DNA of 64,000 nucleotides from Heterocephalus glaber (lineage: Eukaryota > Chordata > Mammalia > Rodentia > Bathyergidae). A model generated the notes under the pieces. That model did not search any database, was not told the DNA's origin, and worked only from the letters and a program-made list of their open reading frames with translations. The translations under genes and the position numbers were made by a program. This document shows positions 1-64,000 of the stretch, piece after piece; within the stretch, counting starts at the first letter, position 1; each line of letters opens with the position of its first letter. The stretch spans positions 27,335,428 through 27,399,427 of the forward strand of contig NW_004624747.1 of NCBI RefSeq assembly GCF_000247695.1, written 5' to 3'.

Positions 1-775
1 TTTTTTTGTATTGTTCTCTTAGTCTCCATTGCATTGATTTCTGCTCTGATCTTTATAATTTCCTCTCTTGTACGAGCTTTGGGTTTGTTATGCTCTTCTT
101 TTTCTAGGACCTTGAGGTTCTGCATTAGGTTATTTATTTGAGTTCTCTGTGTTTTCCTAATATAGCCATTCACTGCTATGAATTTCCTGGATAGAACTGC
201 TTTCATTGTGTCCCATAGATTCCTGTATGTTGTACTGGCATTATCACTTACTTGTAGAAACTGTCTAATTTCTTCTTTAATTTCCTCTGTGACTCATTGG
301 TTATTCAGGAGGATGTTATTCAATTTCCATGTGTTTGTGGGGGTTTTGTGGTTTCTTATGCTATTGATCTCCAATTTTGTTGCACTATGGTCTGATAATA
401 TACAGGGGATAACTTCAGTTCTTTTACATTTACTTAGACATGTCCTATGAGCTAGGATGTGGTCTATTTTGAAGAATGACCCGTGTGCAGCTGAAAAGAA
501 TGTATATTCTGATTTTGTGGGGTGGAACACTCTGTAAACATCTATTTAGTCCATTTATTCAATAGCTTGGTTCAGTTCTAGTATTTAGTTGTTGATTTTT
601 TGTCTAGATGATCTGTCTATTTGTGATAGTGGGGTATTGAGGTCCCCCACTACAATTGTATTAGTGCTTATTTGTTTGGGTTTTTTTTCAAACAGTCCTA
701 AGTTTTATTTATTATCTCTTGGTTGTTGTCATTGCTTTATAGTCAGAAAGAAAACTAGATACTCTGTTTAGGAGT
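1..775 (-). mobile_element. L1 ORF2 fragment (endonuclease C-terminal part)
   Basis: The minus strand encodes degraded L1 ORF2 protein. Readable pieces include SEYTFFSAAHGSFFKIDHIL and the endonuclease SDHSATKLEI active-site block at about 294-530, followed by the KLNN, YRNLWDT-KAV and EEIIKIRAEINAMET segments towards base 1. Stops and frameshifts interrupt it. It continues the same L1 as 1856-3290, separated by inserted sequence. Confidence 0.85.
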
Positions 776-1001
776 TCTAGGTATCAGATCTGATTTCCTT
801 ATTGCTCTTTTTTTCTGATGAGTATAGATGAGAAGAGGAGTTGGGATTAGGAGGGAAGCTTTGGTCATTGCTAGGAGACACTGTGTAATGTAAATAACAT
901 GCTTTTTGAGCCAGATGCACTGAAATAAAAATACTAGTTTTGCTAGTTTTAGGTATTTAACCTTAGGCAAGTCTTGAATCTCTCTCAATTTAAGGTCTTG
1001 G

Positions 1002-1095
1002 TATTTATTTATTTATTTTTGGTACTGGGGATCGAACTCAGGACCTTGTGCTTGGGAGGCAGGGAGCAGAACCACTGAGCTAAATCCCCGACCCC
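1002..1095 (-). mobile_element. ID-like tRNA-derived SINE with target-site duplication
   Basis: On the minus strand it reads as a tRNA-Ala-like unit (GGGGATTTAGCTCAGTGG box A, GGTTC-like box B) followed by an A-rich tail, seen here as TTTATTTATTTTT. It is flanked by perfect 10-bp duplications AAGGTCTTGG at 992-1001 and 1096-1105, which prove a discrete insertion. Confidence 0.88.
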
Positions 1096-1105
1096 AAGGT
1101 CTTGG

Positions 1106-1216
1106 TTTTTTGAGACAGTCTCACTATGTAGCCCATGCTGGCCTTGAACTTGCGGGGATCTTCCTGCCTCAGCCTCCTGAGTGCTGAGATTACTGTTGAG
1201 AGCCACTGGGCTAGGC
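1106..1216 (-). mobile_element. B1 SINE
   Basis: 7SL-derived sequence in antisense orientation (GAGACAGTCTCACTATGTAG, then CCTGCCTCAGCCTCCTGAGT). It abuts the second target duplication of the ID-like SINE. Confidence 0.8.
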
Positions 1217-1855
1217 TTTCAAATGTGAGGGTTTTAACCTCAGGTTGTTTATCTTAAAAGGTCTCTTGTTCTCAGGACCAGTGGTAACTGTTTCTCCTGC
1301 TCTGCTAGAAGCTGATCTGAAGCCTCAAGTTGACAGCAGTAGCATGGCTCAGTCAGGTGTTGCCTTCTGTTTTTCCTTTTTGCGATCTGAAAGCTGTATT
1401 CCAGGCTTTGGTCTCCCCTTTGTTTCATCAAAACCAATCAGCTTACCCAGTTCAAAACACTGTTGTTAGCAATTTGAATTGGATTACGACACAGAAGAAT
1501 CCTTTCCACATGGGTCAACGCTAGCCGGCTGTGATTAGAAACTACACCAAACACTTTAAATTCCAGTGCTTAGGGTGGATAGGAGCAGAGCTTTGGCTGT
1601 ATCTCAACCCTGTAATTCTGAGTTAGGAGTCAGTTTCAACTGTGGTCCCTGGGGCCTATCAAATGCCAACCTTACCCCTTTGGGGGTGTGGCTACCATTT
1701 TGGGGCTCTGGGAATGCAGTTCTCCAGGGGGCCAGTCCTGAAAATACCATAAAAGGTCTGATTCTCTCAATTCTGAAGCTGTCTTCTGTTGTTCTTCCTC
1801 TAAGAGCGATACCCACAGTTACACCGTGTGCAATCCGTAGCTCTGAGTGCTTCTT

Positions 1856-3290
1856 TGGTTTTTCATGTCCATTAATATTTGTTTTGTATAGTTGGGGGCA
1901 TTCGTATTTGGTGCATATATATTTAGGATTGTCATCTCTTCCTCTTGGATTGTTCCCTTCACAAGGACGTAGTGACCATCTTTGTCTCTCTTAATTAGTT
2001 TTGGTTTGAAATCTACTTTGTCTGCAAATAAGATTGCTACCCCTGGTTTTTTCTGGGTTCCTGTCACATGGAGAACTGTTTTCCATCCTTTTACTTTCAG
2101 TCTATGGATTTCTTTTTGAATTAGGTGTGTTTCTTGTATATAGCATATTGCTGGATTTTGCTTCTTAATCCATTCTGCCAGTCTATTTCTTTTCATTGGT
2201 GAATTGAGGCCATTAACATTGATGGTTATAATTGATAGATATTGACTCATCCTTGTCATGATGTTTTACTGTTCTTGGCTCTTTTATTTTTTATTTTTCC
2301 CCCTTTCCCTTTAGTTTCTTACCTTGTCTGGTGGCTTCCCTCTGATGGCCATCATGGAGTTGTGACCTTCAATTGCCTTTTTCTAGGATATTGTTTAGAA
2401 TTGTTTGGAGTGCTGCTTTAGCATTCATGAAATTTCTCAGGTGTTCTTTGTTGTGGAAGTATCTACTTTCCCCATCAATTTTGAAAGATAATTTTTCAGG
2501 ATACAACAGTCTAGATTGGAAGTTATTTTCTTTTAGAACTTGAAATGCTTCACTCCAGGCTCTCCTTGACTTGAGGGTTTGTGTTGAGAAGTCTGCTGTG
2601 ATTCTGATGGGGTTTCCTTTGTAGGTGATTTGTTTCTTTTCTCTAACTGCCTGTAGGATTTTGTTCTTCTGTTGGGTCTCTAGATCTTGACTATTATATG
2701 TCTAGGTGTAGATTTTTTTTGATCATGGCTAGTTGGAGTTCTATATGCCTCACTTATCTGTATGTCCAACTCTCTACCTCTGTTTGGGAAGTTTTCTACT
2801 GTTACTTCTGTGAACAGTTTTTTTTTTAATGTCAATTGTACTTTCTCCTGTTTTTTCATGGACTCCTATCAGTCATATGTTATTCTTCTTTGCATCATCT
2901 AGCAGCTGCTGGATTGATTTCTCATGGTCCCTTACTAATTTTAAGAAATATGTTGTCATGGCCACTAACCGCAATCCTGTCTTCTATATCTGATATTCTA
3001 TCTTCACATTCCCTTAATCTGCTGTGCATACTTTCAATGGAGTTTTTAATCTCCTGGATATCTGTTTGAATCAGTTTCATGGATTCCATTTTTTTGTTAT
3101 GCTGGGCACTCATGGCTTCCAGCATGGTTCTGAGCTCGTCTATTTTTTATCTGTTTCTGTTCTAGAGCCTCTAATCATGTCTTTCACTCTGCTCACCATC
3201 TCTGTAGTTATCTTGGCAATTATTTCTGCTTTGAATTTTTCTAGAGCCTCATTCATCTGTTTTGTTACTTACGGTACTATCAGTTCAGGG
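1856..3290 (-). mobile_element. L1 fragment: ORF1 remnant and ORF2 endonuclease N-terminus
   Basis: On the minus strand, 2259 down to about 1860 reads as the ORF2 endonuclease start (ITINVNGLNSPMKR, CYIQETHL, LNIYAPN). Further upstream on that strand, 3125-2922 reads as the ORF1 coiled coil (IQEIKNSIESMHSRLRECED and ISDIEDRI). The 5' end is missing beyond about 3290. The element is non-functional and lies antisense to ADGRD1. Confidence 0.88.
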
Positions 3291-3490
3291 TGTCCAGGTG
3301 GCTCGGGCACCTCCAGCCTCCCCGCCACTCTGCCCTGGCTGGCCGGGTAGTTGAGCTCTGCCCACCCACTCCATGCAGGTGGCAGTGATGGGCCAGGCTG
3401 ACCTTCACTGAAGTATTCAAAAACAAGGTGCATTTCTTTCTCTTTGAGCTGCATGTTGCTTTTTCCTCTTTAATAGGGGGCTTTGGGTGT

Positions 3491-3570
3491 GTTTTGCGAT
3501 GCTGGGGATCAAACCCTGGGCCTCAGACAGGGCAGGCAAGTGCTCTACCAGGAAGCTACTGCCCCAGCCC
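3491..3570 (-). mobile_element. Old ID-like SINE
   Basis: Antisense tRNA-like unit with GCTGGGGATCAAACCCTGGG and AGTGCTCTACCA boxes. It is more diverged than the other ID-like copies and no target duplication was found. Confidence 0.65.
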
Positions 3571-3735
3571 ACAGGAGTTTTATTAATTGACTGAATTTAA
3601 TACATCTAAAAAGAAATCAGTGTATTTCTGTCACATGCTATATAAATAGCATTCTCTTTTATTTAATTTGTCTTTTTTCTTCTGCACAGAGATTTTGAAA
3701 AAGTAATGTATTATGCTTTTATTGTTGTTATTTCT

Positions 3736-3871
3736 GGAGCAAGGGTCTCACTATGTAGTTCAAGCTGGCCTCAAACTCAATAATGTAGTCCAGGTGGGCA
3801 TGGAACTAGTGATACTCCTGCCTCAGCCTCCTGAGCGCTAGGATTATAGACATGCACCACCACACCCAGCT
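3736..3871 (-). mobile_element. B1 SINE with internal duplication
   Basis: Antisense B1 reading GGGTCTCACTATGTAGTTCA through CACCACCACACCCAGCT. It carries an internally repeated segment (about 3750-3815), a known feature of many B1 elements. Confidence 0.8.
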
Positions 3872-5563
3872 ATTACACTTAAATTTTGACTCATCTCGAA
3901 ATTTCTGTGGTGTAAAGAGTGAGGTAGGGATATTAATTGTTTCTGAATGTTAACCAGTTCCCAGAGCCGTGACTCAGCTGGATTTCCCCTCTGATTTAAA
4001 GTGCCGCCTTCACCTGAAGTCCCACATTCCTGGGAGCACCTGTGACCTCTCCCCTGCAGCCCAGTGGCCCCCGGGGCCCCTGAGCTTCTCCACCCCTCTC
4101 CATGTCCTCTGGGCTATTCTTGCTGTGTTTAAAAATATAAGCTTCATAAACAGAGTTCCCCTCCCAAAGAATTCTCTCCTCAAGGTTACAGGAAATCTCC
4201 CCATAACTTTAGGTTAATTAAAGGGTGCTGATATTTTTATGATGAGTCTGCTTCTCCAAGAACAAGTCAAGCTGTGCAGTTAAAGTGTTCTTAAAATCTC
4301 AGCATTGCTGTATTTTTCTCTTCGTGAAAATCGTGTATAGTTCTCATTCTTTTGTTCTAGAATGCTTTTTTCTTTATTGATTGCATTTAGAGAGACTGTT
4401 TTGCTGTTTTTCAGCTCTATTGTTGAAATACAGGGAGACTCTGGGCTTTGTAGGTTGCCTTTGTCCAGGTCTCCTTGCTAAATTCCTTTGTGGTGTGGGA
4501 TGGTCTTTGCTTTGCTTATTGAGCATACATCACTGGACAATAGTGATCTTATTATCTCCTCTCCGAGGCTTCCGGTACAGTGAATAGCACAAGGAACACA
4601 TTGGTCCTTTTCCCTTCTCCCCAGTCCAGCACACACTCAGTCACTGGGACCATTATTTCCACGCTGACAGCCCCCTGGACTCAGCCAGAGCAGAGGCGGC
4701 TGACCACTCAGGCTGCAGATCCTGGGTCACTTCCTCCAGGGAAGGGGGGACATTGGCTGCCTGTGGGTGGGGGAGCGGGTGGTCGCCCGAGTGGGCAGCC
4801 ACCCAGGACATCACCAGGGCTCACTATGGAGCCAGATGGGAACAATGAATTAATCGACTCATGCAGTGTGTGAAGAGAAAGTGATCCATCCACGCAGAGG
4901 GTTGTCCTCATGGAGTAGAAGGATCACCTAGGACATTGGAAAGGAGTCGTTTTCGGGGTGCAGGAGACACCAGGGCCTGTCAGGGGCTGCGGGAGGCGCT
5001 GCCTGCCCTGTGTGTCCATGCCGCTGGCCAGTGAGGTGGGGGACACTGTGCTCCCTGTCTTCATGCACCAGCGAAGGAGCAGTGACCTTTGAAGTCATTG
5101 TGGGGTGGTAGGCAGAAGTGTCCGTGAAGTGCCTCTAACAACACCTGGTGTATATGGGCATTGTAGCCCCATCTCCCTGCTGTCCAGTCCCATCCGAAGA
5201 CCCTCTAAGACCATGTCAGTAGCCGGCCAGTGGATGCCCTCCTGTTTCCCTGATGCCAATGGGCCAGTTTCTGGCATTCTGCTGTCAGGTGCGGCAGCTT
5301 TGGTTTTCATGAGTTAAAAAGCAGTTAGCACCTGAGTTAGCACCTGCTCCTGTCCCTTCTGTCTGCTCTCATTAAAGAACTATTCATCGATTTCTAATTG
5401 AAGGTTTGTTTTTTAAACAAAGCCTAGGTACTGGGTTTAGCCTGGGCCCCGTGCAGGGCCTGTGGTCACTGTCGCACTTCACACCTCCTGCGGCACAGTG
5501 GGCGGACTTCCCTCCAGCCCCTTCCGCCCTCAGCGCATTAAGATGTCGGTTCTTGCTCCCCAG

Positions 5564-60782
<55,219 letters not shown>

Positions 60783-60790
60783 TAAAAGAA

Positions 60791-60930
60791 CCAACTTTTT
60801 GTTTTTTGATTCTCCTGTTGTTTTGCTTTTTCTTGGTCTTTCTGAGATGGGCTCTTGCTGTGTAGTGCAGCCTGGCCTGCCTTAGCCTCCGGAGTGCTAG
60901 GATTACTAGTGTGCGCCACCACACCCAGCC
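60791..60930 (-). mobile_element. B1 SINE (shortened)
   Basis: A T-rich start, then GAGATGGGCTCTTGCTGTGT through GTGTGCGCCACCACACCCAG. The middle part is shorter than in other copies. Confidence 0.8.
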
Positions 60931-61128
60931 TTCCTGTCCTTCTTCTGTGGCCTAGTGCATTAACTTCTGCTCCAGGCTTTATTATTTCCTCCGCTGCTCA
61001 CCTCCGATTTCCCAACTGTGTCTGTCGCACCCTCCAGGGAGGACTCAGGTCCCCATGGCGTCTGTTCTTTTGCCTGGCGCAGGCAGGTGTGTCTGCCTGT
61101 GTCACTGCTTTAGGACCTGTGTGTTTTG

Positions 61129-61228
61129 TTTTAAGATCTTTTTTTTTTTTTTTGGTACTGGGGATCGAACTCGAGACCTTGCTCTTGCGAGGCAGGTGGC
61201 GGAACCACTGAGCTAAATCCCCGGCCCT
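61129..61228 (-). mobile_element. ID-like SINE with target-site duplication
   Basis: Poly-T tract then GGTACTGGGGATCGAACTCG through ACTGAGCTAAATCCCCGGCC. Flanks GGACCTGTGTGTTTTG (61113-61128) and GGACCTGCGTGTTTTG (61229-61244) differ at one base. Confidence 0.93.
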
Positions 61229-62583
61229 GGACCTGCGTGTTTTGTGTGTCCTCATTTTCCTTCGTCCAGAAGTGTTTTCTGATTTCTTCCCTGGCCCTGA
61301 TCTCTTCTCTCTATGCTGTGTTGACCCAGGACTCTCGCATTCTCCTTGTACTGTTGCTGCTTTCCTCCTGCCCGCTATGGGATGATTTGCAGGACTCTGG
61401 TCCTCTTGAAGGTGCTAAGGTTTGCTTTGTGGGCTGGTGAAGCTTGGCCCTGGGAGACGCCCACCTGCCCGGAAGAGCCACACTGCCCTGTCGCTGGGTG
61501 GGGTGCCGGGCTTCCATGGCCTGGTCGCTGTGTCGTGTGCTCTGGCTCTGCTGTTACTGTTACCGAGCGCGAGGCCTCGCTCCTACTCCTGCTCCTCACT
61601 CGCATCTGCCCCTCCCTCAGCTCTGCTGCCTGTTTCGTGCCTCGGCGTCAGCGCTGTCAGATGCACAGACCTGCGCACATCCGTCCTTCTGATGCCCTGA
61701 CCCTCTTGTGGTGACAAACGTCTCTCGGGCCCGTGGCGTCCTCCATCAGAGTCACTACTCGGTCGCATGCGGCTGCTGCTTGCGGGGTCTTCCCACCTGG
61801 GCATGTGCTGGGGTCTAGTGCGTCTTCCGAGGACAGGCTGGGGTCGGTCTTGCTTTGCAGTTGGGTCTGACAGTTGTCTGCTTCACCCTGACACAGTGGG
61901 CGTTTGGACTTGGGTGGTTTATGTCCACAGTTTCCTCTTGGTTTTCAGTATACGTCTTACCCATTTCTTCCTCTGTTCCCCTTTTGCTGCCTTCTTGGGA
62001 ATTAAATAAGTATTTTCTGGTGTAATCCTTTAATGGCTCATAGTGAAATGACCTTTTCACTGTATTTTTGAGTTCTGTTTTTGTTAATTGTGCTAGTGCT
62101 CACAGTGTCCATCTTAGTCTATTACATCCATTGTAGACGAAGCTACGGTGGGATAGGGAAATGCTACCCTCGTCTGGCCCTGCCACGTCTCCCTTCTCTC
62201 TGTGATTTCATCTGTCACGCCTGTGGTGTCCGGCCAGGAGCGGCTGCTGCAGCAACCCCCTCGCTCACCCTCGGCTGTCTGTAAAGGAGCGGAGGCCCGG
62301 AGAGACTGGCACCCCATGGGTCTGTGGCCCTGGCTTCTCCAGGCTCGTCTCTGGCCCCGTTGCTCCCCCTGTGACCTCGGGTGGCCCCTGGCCTTACTCC
62401 ACTCCCTGGCACGGCTTTGCCTCCACCACCTGCTTTGTACCTTGTTGGGAGACACACTTCCTCTCTGGCTGTTACGGGCCCAACAATGCAAGCCCGTTAC
62501 TTCGAAACTCATCAGGGAAAAGAACAGAAGCACGTGCGTTTGCTCAGTGCCCTGCAATTCCATAATCTCCTTCACCACCGAGG

Positions 62584-62628
62584 CGTGTGTGAGTGTACGT
62601 GCGCGTGTGTGTGTACATGTGTGTGTTA
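62584..62628. repeat. TG-rich degenerate microsatellite
   Basis: GTGTGTGAGTGTACGTGCGC followed by GTGTGTGTGTACATGTGTG; interrupted TG units. Confidence 0.85.
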
Positions 62629-63777
62629 GGACTGTCTGGGGCTCTCGCGAAGCTTTCGTTTCCCTTACTGCATGTTTCAACCCCAAATTCCCATGTGGCC
62701 TTGTTTGTTCCTTCTAAGGAGATGTCCAGCCCCTCACTGATGTGGGGACCCTGTCGCCAGGCGCTTGCTCCTTTCCCGGGGGCCTGTTTGGCCCCTGGGA
62801 CGCAGCATTGCATGGTGCCGAGTCTTTTGTGAAGTCCGCCAGGCCCTCTCCCGGTGCTCTCTGCTGCCTGCCTGCCCTGCGTGTTCGTCACACTCCTGTG
62901 ATCTCCTTGAAGGCTGCATTTGGACCACACGCAGCAGGAGCTCTGGTCCTGGTCCTCTGGGCGGGGGCCGTGTTTACTGAGCACAGCCCCGGGGTGCAGA
63001 GGCTTTGGCCTGCTAGCCGGCCCTGCCTTCCCCTGGCAGCTGGTGCCCCAGTGGTTGCCGGAGCCCCGCCCCACTGCAGTCTGCTCGCCTCTTCTCCCCA
63101 GGGTGGGTAGCCTGTGTTCTCTCGGGCGCCAGCTACTGCTGGGCTCCTCTCTGAGCATGCGTAGACCTGGCTTCCCTCGCTCTTCCAGGATGAGGGATGG
63201 GGACCCCATGATGACCTCGGGCCAGAGCTGGTGCAGTGGGTGGAGCTGGTGTCACCTCACGCATTGCGGGCTCTGTTGTGTGCAGGAAGGCCTGGGCGTG
63301 ACCAGTGTGTTGAGTCTCTGTGGCCTCCCCGGTGCCCTGCGGAGTGGCTGTGCCCTGGGTCTGGAAGTCGGGCGCTGGCCACTTGTGCTGGGAGCCTGGG
63401 GCCAGGTCGTGTTGCCCATGTTGGGCTGGGTGCCACCTGAAGTTCTTGTGCTTGTTACAAAACCCCAACCAGGGCGGGGACCTGTGTTGGTGCCAGGAGT
63501 AGACTCCACCCCTTATGGTGAGTGTGAGTCAGTATGTGTGATTTATGTGCGGATGCAGCAGAGGTGTGACACCTCCCTCGGGGCTGCCCAGGGCACCCTT
63601 GGGCGAGCTCAGGAGGCCCCAGGGCCAGTGCGCTCTGCTGTCCACCCAGGAGCCCGGCTCCCTCCTGCCCCCCGAGAGGAGGGTGGATTCCGGTGTGGTT
63701 AGTGAGGCAGAGCAGGCAGAGTGGCCAGCACGTACCGCTTACTAGGTCCACGAGAAGGTAGTCATGCACTCTGGAGG

Positions 63778-63815
63778 CACAGTGTGCACACGCACACACG
63801 CTCACACGCACACAT
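63778..63815. repeat. CA-rich degenerate microsatellite
   Basis: GTGCACACGCACACACGCTC then ACACGCACACA; another TG-rich stretch runs from about 63905 to the window end. Confidence 0.8.
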
Positions 63816-64000
63816 TGAGCCTCCTCAGTCAGTTCCCAGGAACAAGAGTTTGTGGGATGCTTTGCTGGGGGAGGATCCTGGGGAATGAGCCTGCCACCTC
63901 CATGATGGATGTGCGCCTACGTGTGAGGATGTGTGTGCTCACGGGTGTGTGATACGATGAGTGTGAGTGTGAATGTGTGGCACCACAGGTGTGAGTGTGC

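Larger units (their letters stand above)
776..1855. mobile_element. Nested insertions inside the L1 (MIR relic, ID-like SINE, B1, possible LTR)
   Basis: The L1 open sequence stops at about 1856 and resumes near 775. Between them lie a MIR-like core (about 905-991), an ID-like SINE, a B1 and about 600 bp without identified origin. The last part (about 1520-1850) has an AT-rich promoter-like ATAAAA box near 1750 and could be a solo LTR, but I cannot assign a family. Confidence 0.5.
1..5563. other. Sequence upstream of the first recognised exon (probably ADGRD1 intron)
   Basis: The first 3.3 kb are antisense L1 with nested insertions. 3491-3570 and 3736-3871 are SINEs. 3871-5563 is mostly unique sequence with no coding exon that I can support. 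Because the first recognised exon starts with a split codon, at least one upstream coding exon exists, most likely before base 1. Confidence 0.75.

Noticed and set aside
1002..1095. tRNA-Ala-like sequence (also at 13944, 15117, 25956, 47512 and 61129)
   Set aside because: These are SINEs: they carry poly-A tails and target duplications, and the tRNA fold is degraded.
1819..2259. Intact L1 endonuclease ORF
   Set aside because: Only the N-terminal part is open; the ORF is cut by inserted sequence and the remainder at 1-775 has stops, so the element is dead.
4381..4587. Signal-peptide-like reading frame upstream of window exon 1
   Set aside because: It starts at TTG, not ATG, has no splice donor in the right phase and only weak resemblance to the known N-terminus; the real first exon is probably outside the window.

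Overview
The window is mammalian nuclear DNA, most likely from a rodent. It carries many B1-type (7SL-derived) SINEs, tRNA-Ala/ID-type SINEs with poly-T/A tails, dimeric B1-ID SINEs, old MIR copies and L1 fragments. The ID-like consensus, and the absence of recognisable mouse/rat B2 and B4 elements, suggest a non-murid rodent. A hystricognath such as a mole-rat is my best guess, but this is inference only.

One protein-coding gene is supported: ADGRD1 (GPR133), an adhesion G-protein-coupled receptor, on the + strand. Sixteen consecutive coding exons lie between 5564 and 60645. They have canonical AG/GT borders, and every intron phase matches, giving 1929 coding bases (642 complete codons) without a stop. 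The order is: end of the N-terminal segment and pentraxin/LamG-like domain (5564-21355), linker (23710-24583), GAIN domain (28132-56632) with the GPS autocleavage motif and tethered agonist in exon 56509-56632, then TM1 (59364-59467), TM2 (60140-60251) and TM3 (60492-60645). The signal-peptide exon(s) should lie upstream of base 1, and TM4-TM7 plus the C-tail beyond base 64000. Exon numbers used here run from 1 within the window.

The rest is intron or upstream sequence. Bases 1-3290 hold an antisense L1 broken by nested insertions. Further antisense L1 remnants lie at 19075-20900, 35750-36480, 44745-45297 and 52385-54900. Between repeats are GC-rich unique intron stretches with long but meaningless ORFs, simple repeats, and several AT-rich repeat-free islands that resemble conserved regulatory elements. 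The longest intron (18.3 kb, 32925-51253) holds most of the latter.

No RNA gene, CRISPR array, operon or second protein-coding gene could be supported. I found no clear undescribed system. The most useful leads are a possible poison/cassette exon at 29978, the candidate regulatory islands, a recurring unnamed repeat family, and the uniform antisense orientation of the young ID-like SINEs.
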